This document shows positions 28,092 to 35,511 of a DNA stretch of 64,000 nt, one piece after another. The notes beneath the pieces are model-generated. The model was not told the origin of the DNA. It worked only from the letters and a program-made list of their open reading frames with translations, and did not search any database. The position numbers and the translations under genes were made by a program. Source of the stretch: Pseudomonas putida (GTDB lineage Bacteria; Pseudomonadota; Gammaproteobacteria; Pseudomonadales; Pseudomonadaceae); contig NZ_CP113097.1 in assembly GCF_026625125.1 (NCBI RefSeq), positions 1,922,001 to 1,986,000 of the forward strand. The letters run 5' to 3'. Position 1 is the first letter of the stretch. Each line of letters begins with the position of its first letter.

Positions 28092-28300
28092 CCTTCAGAA
28101 ATTGTAGGTTGGCTTATGTATGGCCAATTATCCAACCCGGAACTAAAATAGCTAGGTATCTCTTTTTTGAGGTCTACAATCTTAAGTGCTTGAATTTCTT
28201 ATGGTTAAAATAAAAAAGTTTCTGCATTTTCAGATTTGGCGCACGGCGGGGGTGGGATATCTGTGTAGGACAGATGTAGGCATAGGTGTAGGTGTAGGCG
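28092..28300. promoter_or_regulatory. tnsA promoter region and probable right-end repeats of the Tn7-like element
   Basis: This AT-rich gap has a nested inverted repeat close to the tnsA start (GGTTGG at 28107-28112 with CCAACC at 28132-28137; TTGGC/GCCAA inside it). TGTAGG occurs five times: 28103, 28264, 28275, 28287 and 28293. Also seen are ATTGTAG (28101-28107) and its inverse CTACAAT (28174-28180). In Tn7 the tnsA promoter lies within the right end and TnsB binds several repeats there, so these may be TnsB sites. No terminal repeat with the left side was proven. Confidence 0.4.
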
Positions 28301-29074
28301 ATGCGAAGAGATTTAGAGGTCAATCGGCAAGTCGAACGGTTGCGGAGTATGCTTTTGGTGCATACCTTGGCCGATGAGCTTCAGTGCGGTCATAAGGGCT
28401 ATGCGTTGGGTATGCGACTGTGTGCTGGTAGCAGCGAGATTGATGTTGTCGAGGCGCAGAGCCATAAGTGGGGCGGCCGTTTACGCGGCGCGAAGATTTC
28501 GGAAGCAGAGCGTGATTCCTTGATAGCATCCTATCCGGTCCTCGGGGCTGTATGGAGTGATCCACTGTGGGAAGACTTAAAATACGTCAGAGCAAACGCC
28601 GAAATTCCGAGATGTTTTGATTCAATCTTGCCCGCAGATCATGCAATGCGTAAATTCAGTCCAACTTCCATGCGACAATGGATTGACGTGCCAGATCCAA
28701 AACGGCTCTGTGAGATTGTGCTTCTGCTGCGTGACGATTCGAGTTCTCTGCACTTACAGCGTTTGTGGGTGATTAAGAATCTCGCCGCATACCTCTTGGT
28801 GGTTTCAATATTTGCTCCGTTTCGTCCGGTTGCCGTGCCGCTCTATAAATGTATTCGGGATCTCCCATTGAAAAAAGCTTCGATGGTTGATGCTCTTCAG
28901 AGCCGTTTGCTTTTTAGTCTTCCGGATTGGGAAAGGTGGGTCCAGGCAGCACAGGAGGAAGCAACTGAGTGGTTAGGTTCGAGAAAAGGTAGAAACCCGG
29001 CGTTGGCTAGACGCTGGCTTTGGAATGAGCTTACAAATTCTGATTTTCAGCGGCGACTATCTCCTCGCCTGTGA
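28301..29074 (+). CDS. Hypothetical protein next to the Tn7-like module
   Basis: 257 aa from ATG 28301, with no strong ribosome site. I do not recognise the family. The N-terminal third is polar with WGGRLRGAKISEAERDSLIASYPVLG; the middle is helical, with one mildly hydrophobic stretch (VIKNLAAYLLVVSIFAPFRPVAVPL); the end is tryptophan-rich (DWERWVQAAQEEATEWLGSRKGRNPALARRWLWNEL). Divergent from tnsA. It may be cargo, or the first gene of the neighbouring island, depending on where the transposon end lies. Confidence 0.6.
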   Translation: MRRDLEVNRQVERLRSMLLVHTLADELQCGHKGYALGMRLCAGSSEIDVVEAQSHKWGGRLRGAKISEAERDSLIASYPVLGAVWSDPLWEDLKYVRANAEIPRCFDSILPADHAMRKFSPTSMRQWIDVPDPKRLCEIVLLLRDDSSSLHLQRLWVIKNLAAYLLVVSIFAPFRPVAVPLYKCIRDLPLKKASMVDALQSRLLFSLPDWERWVQAAQEEATEWLGSRKGRNPALARRWLWNELTNSDFQRRLSPRL

Positions 29075-29433
29075 CAAGAGCTATCTCAGGGCGGCATTCT
29101 CGACAATGACACAAAGTGAAAATGAGGGCAGTCGCCCGCCTGATCAAGACAAGAGGCAAAACGACAGATTTTCTCACCTGGGCTGGTTGCGACTGGCACC
29201 CTTTACCTGGTGACAGCAGCCTTCGGGGACGGTTGTTTAGCCGCTGTCTATGTTCAGGCAGAGTATACGCTTCGGATTCTAGAGGGCCCCGCAGTGCCAG
29301 TGAGTTGCAAATTTTGCTATCTATCAGCGCCGCCTCTTGCCGAAGCGTGAGCACGGTAAAAGGGTAAAAAACGGGCTGTATTTCGACCGGCGAAGTGCTA
29401 TTTTGCAATCTCAAAATGATGTCATGACACTGG
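29075..29433. other. Gap without confident gene
   Basis: 359 bp between the hypothetical gene and the NdpA-like gene. I see no ORF with a ribosome site. The right part contains the palindrome TGTCATGACA (29420-29429) just before the NdpA-like start, which could be an operator. Otherwise nothing recognisable. Confidence 0.5.
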
Positions 29434-30582
29434 ATGTTGGCCATGTTCGCCCTCAATACCGCAGTGATTCACAGCTTCAAAAAATTGGCCCACACTGAAT
29501 TTGTCGGTGAGGTGGTGAAGAAGGAAGTGATCCTTCAGCCGGACAACCCTGCACTGCAGTCATTGGTGGAGGGGATCAACGGTCTGATTGGTAAGGAAGG
29601 TAACAGCGTCGTCTACGGCCAGTTTGCCGCCGATGATCGTCAAGGGCCTTTTCCGAACCGCTTTGCTGATTTCGTCGCAGGACCTGACGAAGCTCAATGC
29701 TTCATTGACTTGACGCACCTGGCCATGGACGAACTGGTGGATCAGGCATCCAAGCAGGTGCTGTCCACAGGCGGGCATATCCTCTGCGCTCAATACACCT
29801 CGGCTGGCGAGAATTTTTTTCTGATAGCCAGCATGAAGGAGCGCGGTGCCATTCAGCTCGATGAAAACTACGTTCCCACGGCTATCCAAGAAATCGACCT
29901 GAGTAAGGTCCAGCAGGCCGCACGGATAAACGTGGACCGATTCACGATGATCCACGCGGCGGAACAGGCTGCAGCCCAGGCACAGGAGCAGCAAAACGGT
30001 GAAGTGGAAGCTGACGATGAGTTGGACGTCACCTACCTATGCTTCATTAGCCGTGGGCGCGACAGCCAAGCCTCGGATTATTTCATTGCTGCACTCGGCT
30101 GCGCTAAGGGTGTTGCATCCGGGCGCGCGACCAAGAACGCCATCGACCAAGTGTATAAATTCTTTCGCAACAAAAACACGTTGAAAGCACTGGCCTATCG
30201 CGCAAAGGATGCGGTTGTTCGCTACCTGCAAAAGCAATTGGAGGAAGGCAAGTCAGCGCGCCTCGACGCCATCTGCCATGTCGCTGTTCAGCATGTGCCA
30301 GCCGAGTTGGTAGAAGACATCGCTGGGCTCAAGGACTTTCTCAACCACGAAAAAAATCGGGTGCCGGATGATTTCACGGTAAACGCCACCTCTTTGCGTC
30401 AGAAAACCCGTATCAAAGGCGAGGCCAGCAACTGGGTGCTGCAGTTTGACCGCGGCGCATTGGGCGAAGATCCAGCAGCAGACGTCTATTACGACCTTGC
30501 GAAGCGCAAGCTGACCTTGTCCAACCTGAGCGTTGAGCTGGTGGCCCTCATCGATAAAGAACTCAAGGCCAGGGCCGGCTGA
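29434..30582 (+). CDS. NdpA/YejK-like nucleoid-associated protein
   Basis: 382 aa, a little longer than E. coli YejK (335 aa). The opening FALNTAVIHSFKKL and the central helical region fit the 37-kDa nucleoid-associated family, whose members bind DNA and have been linked to topoisomerase modulation. Starts at 29434 or 29443 (ATG). The stop TGA shares its A with the next gene's ATG (TGATG), a tight coupling. House-keeping YejK is usually a single gene; here it is paired with a membrane protein in a defence-type island, so a specialised role is likely. The function is inferred from family only. Confidence 0.8.
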   Translation: MLAMFALNTAVIHSFKKLAHTEFVGEVVKKEVILQPDNPALQSLVEGINGLIGKEGNSVVYGQFAADDRQGPFPNRFADFVAGPDEAQCFIDLTHLAMDELVDQASKQVLSTGGHILCAQYTSAGENFFLIASMKERGAIQLDENYVPTAIQEIDLSKVQQAARINVDRFTMIHAAEQAAAQAQEQQNGEVEADDELDVTYLCFISRGRDSQASDYFIAALGCAKGVASGRATKNAIDQVYKFFRNKNTLKALAYRAKDAVVRYLQKQLEEGKSARLDAICHVAVQHVPAELVEDIAGLKDFLNHEKNRVPDDFTVNATSLRQKTRIKGEASNWVLQFDRGALGEDPAADVYYDLAKRKLTLSNLSVELVALIDKELKARAG

Positions 30583-31841
30583 TGTTCGCCTTCGTGGTCG
30601 GACTTTATCGGGCCGTCGGCGCTCCAGAAATACGCGATGGTCTGTTTTCTTACAAGGGACAGGCTACTGCGGAAATCGAAGCTGCCTTAGCCGCATGTGC
30701 CGTGTTACCACCTGCTTACGGTACCTTGGAGGTGGTGGATGACGAACCAGGTGAGCTGGATTTCGACTTCCATCTACCAGGCAACGAAAACGGCCGTTTT
30801 TACATCGATGTGCGCGAATTCGTGCAGCGCAACGGGTCGCTTGGGAAGGGGCGTTTCCCTCGCAACGTGTATATACAGACATTGGAGTGGGCAGACTGCG
30901 ATGACTGGTTGCCGCCCGTGATTTCACAACTACAACGCTTGTGTCGGCTGATTGAGCTGCTCGCTCAATTGGCCGTTGGCGTCGATCGGGACAGTGATCC
31001 GGATGGATTCAACCTTTTTTTCGCCTTACCCCCTGACGGCGAGAAGCCGCCTCGAACCTTTCTTTTGGCGACACGGGTCGACGCATCGCTCGCCGACTAT
31101 CCATTGCCACACCTCAGTTTGCTGGAGGAAATCCTCCATTCGAAAAATGAAAGCAAGGCTCATCTCAGTGAGCGCAAGCTGATGATCCGCATGGCAGTGG
31201 CCAGCGTTATCGAAAAACATGAGGGGGATACGGGATTGTTGGCAGTGGTGCGGGAGTGGCGAGAGGTGCTCGCCACCTATCGTGCGAACTTGCAAACCTA
31301 TGTGTACCGCTTTTCCTTCGATCGCGCTCGCCGGGAAGTGGCGCAAGCGGAGCTGGACTACGGCAGTAAGCTCAGTGGTGTGTTGGGCGACATCGCCGGA
31401 AAGATGTTGGCCTTGCCGATCTCCTTCGCCGCCCTCATACCGCTGCATACAGCCAAGAGCAGACTTGAGGCATTGGTCATTTTGCTTGGCTTGTGCGTGG
31501 TCACCACTGTGCTGCTGTTGGTGCTGCATAATCAACGATTGCAGACCGAGCGCCTTCTGCACAGTTTCAACGTGATCTTTGACGAGTTCAAAGCCAAGCT
31601 GCGGACCTATCCGCCCAAACTTCAAACTCTGCTGCAGGTGACCATTGACCAGGTCGATCAGCAGGGCAGGACTCTGCGGCGCACGTTTCGTGTTCTACAA
31701 TGGCTGGCCTGGTTACCGGCAGTATTGGCGTTTGCGGTGGTCCTTTTCAAATATCATGCATTCTTCTTCTCACTCGTCCGGCAACTGTTGCTGCTGATGA
31801 TTATTCCGGCCGAACTGAACCCGCTGTTTATCAGCCCATAG
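30582..31841 (+). CDS. Multi-pass membrane protein coupled to the NdpA-like gene
   Basis: 419 aa. The first ~270 residues appear soluble, with an acidic patch (VVDDEPGELDFDFHLPG) and an Arg/Glu-rich helix before the membrane part. Hydrophobic segments lie near 272-289, 297-316, 373-390 and 393-412, with a helical loop (FNVIFDEFKAKLRTYPPKLQTLLQVTIDQVDQQ) between pairs. I know no named family. The start overlaps the upstream stop by one base, so the two proteins are made together and probably act together. A soluble sensor plus membrane effector is an attractive reading in this setting but remains inference. Confidence 0.75.
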   Translation: MFAFVVGLYRAVGAPEIRDGLFSYKGQATAEIEAALAACAVLPPAYGTLEVVDDEPGELDFDFHLPGNENGRFYIDVREFVQRNGSLGKGRFPRNVYIQTLEWADCDDWLPPVISQLQRLCRLIELLAQLAVGVDRDSDPDGFNLFFALPPDGEKPPRTFLLATRVDASLADYPLPHLSLLEEILHSKNESKAHLSERKLMIRMAVASVIEKHEGDTGLLAVVREWREVLATYRANLQTYVYRFSFDRARREVAQAELDYGSKLSGVLGDIAGKMLALPISFAALIPLHTAKSRLEALVILLGLCVVTTVLLLVLHNQRLQTERLLHSFNVIFDEFKAKLRTYPPKLQTLLQVTIDQVDQQGRTLRRTFRVLQWLAWLPAVLAFAVVLFKYHAFFFSLVRQLLLLMIIPAELNPLFISP

Positions 31842-32589
31842 CGGCCGGTATGACCCGTTCCAGCATCTGCTGCAGTTGACTGACCTGTGCGCCGCGTTGT
31901 TGGAGGTCTTGGCGGAGTTGACGGACCAGCAGAAGCTGTTCCCTAAGCCTGGCGCGCAGACCCGCCCGCTCGAGCAGCAAGAGTTGAATTTGTGCTTGGC
32001 TTTCGGTTAGAGCCTGTTGCCGCATCCGAAGCTGACCATTCAGGTCGTTAATATTGGACTTCAATTCATCAAGCTGCTTGTCACTGCGCAAATACCTATC
32101 GGCGTCTTGGCGCCGCTGTGTCGTCTGAGTGACCTTTAAGGCGGCCTGCAACTGCTCCAACCCCTCGCCTAAGGCTTGCATCTGCTCCGCACGCTCATCT
32201 ACTAAGTGGAGATGGCTGCGGTCTAGAGCATCCTGCAGTTGCCTGGTCAGACTGATCGCGGACTCTTTGAGCTGTCGCAACTGGTCCTGATACTGAATAT
32301 GCTCGAGACGGTAAATCTGTTGCTGCATAAGTCTCACCGAGGGCTCCTCGGTGCCTTGTACCACATGCGGAGAATCACCCATGAGGCTATCCGGCTCGGC
32401 AGCCTGGGTGGTAGCAGAGGAGGAGGAGACTTTCGCTTTGAGCTCTTTGAGGTATCTGGAAATGGTGCTGTTGGAGCCAGTATTACCGAGGTAGGCCCGA
32501 ACGGCTTCCACGCTGGGATGCTTGCCCTGCTTTATCAAGGCGTCCCGTGCACGGCGTACCTGCACTCTGCTGATTCCACTCTGAGGCAT
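31831..32589 (-). CDS. KfrA-like DNA-binding protein (TnpT-like, orphan)
   Basis: 252 aa from ATG 32589. The N-terminal DNA-binding domain (RVQVRRARDALIKQGKHPSVEAVRAYLG, NTGSNSTISRYLKEL) is followed by a long coiled coil rich in Gln, Leu and Arg to the end. The N-terminus is closely similar to that of the TnpT-type protein at 42207-43178. No tyrosine recombinase gene is next to it. The KfrA family autoregulates and supports plasmid or transposon functions. Its 3' end overlaps the convergent membrane-protein gene by 11 bp. Confidence 0.8.
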   Translation of the reverse strand: MPQSGISRVQVRRARDALIKQGKHPSVEAVRAYLGNTGSNSTISRYLKELKAKVSSSSATTQAAEPDSLMGDSPHVVQGTEEPSVRLMQQQIYRLEHIQYQDQLRQLKESAISLTRQLQDALDRSHLHLVDERAEQMQALGEGLEQLQAALKVTQTTQRRQDADRYLRSDKQLDELKSNINDLNGQLRMRQQALTESQAQIQLLLLERAGLRARLREQLLLVRQLRQDLQQRGAQVSQLQQMLERVIPAAMG

Positions 32590-33112
32590 GAATACTCCTT
32601 CTGTGGCGTCATCCACACAGTGTTTACCACTGAGGCCCATCGATTGCTGCGCCTCTGACGTTACAATCAGTCTCTGCCTGTGGCGCTTGACTGAAACCGT
32701 TCGGTGCAGATTTTAAGCAGTGTGGTAGGTCACATTTCAGGTTAGCCCAGCCTGAACATCAAGCGCGGTGCGGCAATAGGTGAGGGGCGGTCGCCCAGAG
32801 ATGAGCTACGGAAAGCCCGATTGAAGATACGACGCAAGCGCTGAGCTAGTGAGGCAGCGGTGTCTGGCCATTAGCGGGCAGGCAGGCTCACGACGCCCAC
32901 TCAGACAAGCATGCCCTTGAGAGCTCAAGGTATTTAAAGGTTCCAGCTAGCGATATCTGCTAGCCCTAATACCGACGTGGAGGAGGTCACCAACACAATA
33001 CCCTGCCGCCACATGCCCAAGCATTCGTTGAGCCGACCTGGATTTGTTCAACTGCCGCCCGACTCTGAAGGTAGGTCAACCCGCCGCTTACTTCCAAAGC
33101 GCAAGGCGGCCG
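32590..33112. other. Gap without confident gene; inverted repeats near the KfrA-like start
   Basis: 523 bp. Near the KfrA-like start are CTGTGG-cgtcat-CCACA (about 32591-32610) and CAGTG-tttac-CACTG, which could be autoregulatory operators. The rest shows no ORF with a ribosome site and no recognised element. Confidence 0.4.
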
Positions 33113-33448
33113 TCAGAAAGGAATTCCGAAGTCATGCCGCCATGACGCGCGGGACACCTCTCCAGGATGTGGGGGACGTGTCCATGGCGCAATACTGCCG
33201 GCCGGGACCACCTTCGCATCATCTAACACAACAGCGAATTCGACCACTCCTTCATCCGTCAGCAGGCTTAGCAGTGCTTCGAAGGTCTTGAACTCTCGTG
33301 CACCGCCGCGTTGACGTTGAAGAATATGGACCCCATGAGTCGATGCAATCTCGAGAATGTAGGTGCCGCTACGCATTCGTCGAACATAGGGCACAGCACC
33401 TTCAAGCCTCAGACGCTCCCCTAATTTAGCCTCTACAAATCCTATCAT
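33113..33448 (-). CDS. Hypothetical protein, ~111 aa
   Basis: From ATG 33448 (MIGFVEAKLGERLRLEG). The sequence is a plausible small globular protein: alternating strands and helices, with basic residues in VPYVRRMRSGTYILEIASTHGVHILQRQRGG, and a tail with conserved-looking prolines and tryptophans (WTRPPHPGEVSRASWRHDFG). The family is not recognised. A longer start at 33502 is possible. Such small genes are common in integrated mobile elements. Confidence 0.5.
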   Translation of the reverse strand: MIGFVEAKLGERLRLEGAVPYVRRMRSGTYILEIASTHGVHILQRQRGGAREFKTFEALLSLLTDEGVVEFAVVLDDAKVVPAGSIAPWTRPPHPGEVSRASWRHDFGIPF

Positions 33449-33648
33449 GCTGCCTCCATCAAAAACGTTATTTTGATTCAATTTAGCATTTCTGAGAGTC
33501 ATTAAGAAACTCTGGAATTAACTAATGAAAAGCGGCTGAAAGCCACGTAATCTGGGAGCTGGAGCGACATTTATTGATCATCTATCATCTAGATTCAGGG
33601 GTGGGAGAGCTGAAGAATGACTCCATCACGATTTCGGAGTGCTCTCAA

Positions 33649-33768
33649 ATGGACCTACTGGCCACCACTTTCGCCGCGGCTCTTACTGCAGATCCACTGA
33701 ATCTTGCACTGTGTGCGGTGATGATTCTCGCCGTGGCGCTGGTCGTCATTGTTTGGAGGAGGAACTGA
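33649..33768 (+). CDS. Small single-span membrane peptide, 39 aa
   Basis: From ATG 33649 with GGAG about 9 bp upstream: a short polar start, then a hydrophobic helix (LALCAVMILAVALVVIVW) ending in RRN. The stop TGA is two bases before the ATG of the winged-helix gene, and that gene's ribosome site (GGAGGAGG) is inside this frame, so they look like one unit. It could be a small membrane toxin, a leader, or an anchor for the next protein; nothing in the sequence decides. Confidence 0.45.
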   Translation: MDLLATTFAAALTADPLNLALCAVMILAVALVVIVWRRN

Positions 33769-33770
33769 TC

Positions 33771-34592
33771 ATGCCTAGAAAGGAGAACGCCGACTTTGCT
33801 CGGCTACCGATCAAGTGGATTCAAGGTGGAGGGATCACGGCGTTCGACAGTCGTGTTGGGGATGATGCCAGGACCCGAGCCCTGCAGAACGCAAGCATTG
33901 CTGCACTCAGGCTCTTTATCAGCCTGTGCATGCTTGCGGATTACCACACTGGGCAAGTCAGGACGACTTACCCGAAGCTGATCGCTCTTTGTGGGATGTC
34001 CAGGCCGATTGTGGCCCGATCGCTCAAGCGGTTGGTTCAGGAAGGATTGCTGAAGAAGATTGACTCGCCGATCCGAGAAGGCACGGTGCTCCAGCTCAGT
34101 GGTTGGGAGGACAGCTTTCACGGGAAGCTGCCCAAGTCGAGTCTCTATGATGGAAGTAGAACGCAGCTACTGGTGTTGCACCAGTTTGAATACAGTGCGC
34201 TGAGCCTGTATGCGCTGAAGGTATTCTTGGTCATCTGCGCCTTCAGAAGCAGTAAGAACTACAACATCGCTACGATCAATTACTCAACGATCTCCCGGCT
34301 GTCGGGAGTACCTACACACCAGATCCCCGGATCGTTAAACCGCCTCTACCACTTGGACCTGATTTCCTACAAGCAAGCCGATTACTACGATTTAGGAAAC
34401 GAGATGGACCGGACCAATCGCTACTTGGTCCGTGGATTGGGCGATAGATGGCCAGCCTTCAATCCCGTCCAAGCCAGTGGCAAGGGAGGGCGGCCTAGCA
34501 AAGCAAAAATCGCTTCGGCAAATGAGTTCCGGTCACTCGATGGAGCGTCACTTGGAAACCGCCGCCTGATCAAACCGAGTGTTGGGCCTTGA
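33771..34592 (+). CDS. Tandem winged-helix DNA-binding protein, replication-initiator-like
   Basis: 273 aa from ATG 33771 with a very strong ribosome site. Two winged-helix-like segments are visible: SLCMLADYHTGQVRTTYPKLIALCGMSRPIVARSLKRLVQEGLLKKI, and later STISRLSGVPTHQIPGSLNRLYHLDLISY. Two such domains in a row are typical of plasmid or phage Rep proteins, so a replication or maintenance role is possible. The end is basic (GKGGRPSKAKIA). It overlaps the convergent HEPN-like gene by 23 bp. Recognition as Rep is tentative. Confidence 0.6.
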   Translation: MPRKENADFARLPIKWIQGGGITAFDSRVGDDARTRALQNASIAALRLFISLCMLADYHTGQVRTTYPKLIALCGMSRPIVARSLKRLVQEGLLKKIDSPIREGTVLQLSGWEDSFHGKLPKSSLYDGSRTQLLVLHQFEYSALSLYALKVFLVICAFRSSKNYNIATINYSTISRLSGVPTHQIPGSLNRLYHLDLISYKQADYYDLGNEMDRTNRYLVRGLGDRWPAFNPVQASGKGGRPSKAKIASANEFRSLDGASLGNRRLIKPSVGP

Positions 34593-35469
34593 GCAGATTA
34601 GTGTGCTTGATGACGAAGACTGAAATAACGCCGGCCAAGTGATTCAGTGTCTGTGCAAGGTCCGCTGTCGGTTGTATGTATCCTTCGCTCTTGCCATGCG
34701 CGACGCTTTTTTGATTCCGATTCGTGGCGATACCGTGGCAGACCGTAAGCGCACCGTTGAGCATCTGCTTTGTGTGCTCGTCCATCACGTCCCCTCGCCG
34801 TAAGCGCTTCATGAGTTTATTCATCAGGCCTGTGACTGGTTCGTCCTCGTAGTCGACAGCCCCAAGCATCTTGAGGCATTTTTTCAAGGCCGTTTCCAGA
34901 TGAGAGCAGCTAAGGGTGATGGAAAGCTCCGGGTCCGAGTCCACCGCTTTGCGGGCTTTGAGCCAGAACTCGTAGAGGACTGTGCCATCGAAGTACGCGT
35001 CGATATCGGCATCGATTTTTGCTTTTTCCACTGCACCGTAATGCGCAAGCGAGGCTACCAGCGGAGCGGTTTGATGGAGATCCTTGTCTAGCTCAACGAC
35101 AAGTTCGTGAAGCAGAGAGTTGAGAACATCAGGATGGCATAAGCGGCGCTGCCACTCGATACCCACTTGATCCACTGGATGCACGGTGTAGTTATCGTCC
35201 TCCCATGAAGGATGCGGCTCCTCCTTGGCAGCGACGTACAACTCCCTACCATCAAAGCCCATGAAGCCGATGATATGACCAATCGGTTCGCCTTCGTTAT
35301 CGTTGAATTCCTCGAGTAGGATATGCTTGCTACACGCTCGGATAGCCAGTCCATGAACCAGTTCCAGCAGTCTTTGCTCAAACGCCTTCAACCCCTCCAA
35401 CAGCAGTCGATGCTCATTTCGAACTTGAGCAGATCGAGCTGCCAGTGCGGCGAAACCTTCCTCGCGCAT
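34570..35469 (-). CDS. HEPN/Abi_C-like protein downstream of Gabija genes
   Basis: 299 aa from ATG 35469 with AGAGGAAGG upstream. The C-terminal half resembles abortive-infection C-terminal (HEPN-like) domains: helices with LETALKKCLKMLG and GALTVCHGIATNRNQKSVAHGK, in which R251 and H258 form an Rx6H motif as in HEPN RNases. The N-terminal part (FMGFDGRELYVAAKEEPHPSWEDD) is unrecognised. It follows gajB on the same strand after 42 bp, so it is probably the third gene of that operon. An RNA-cleaving effector or accessory to Gabija is the inference. Confidence 0.65.
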   Translation of the reverse strand: MREEGFAALAARSAQVRNEHRLLLEGLKAFEQRLLELVHGLAIRACSKHILLEEFNDNEGEPIGHIIGFMGFDGRELYVAAKEEPHPSWEDDNYTVHPVDQVGIEWQRRLCHPDVLNSLLHELVVELDKDLHQTAPLVASLAHYGAVEKAKIDADIDAYFDGTVLYEFWLKARKAVDSDPELSITLSCSHLETALKKCLKMLGAVDYEDEPVTGLMNKLMKRLRRGDVMDEHTKQMLNGALTVCHGIATNRNQKSVAHGKSEGYIQPTADLAQTLNHLAGVISVFVIKHTNLLKAQHSV

Positions 35470-35511
35470 CTTAACCTTCCTCTTTGGACATCACACGGAT
35501 GTTCGCGGCCA

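Noticed and set aside
22439..29429. TGTCATGAC at 22439 and 29420 as Tn5053-type terminal repeats
   Set aside because: Only 9 bp match, one copy overlaps the tniQ stop, the following bases do not resemble Tn402/Tn5053 ends, and a tnsA-containing element should not have those ends.
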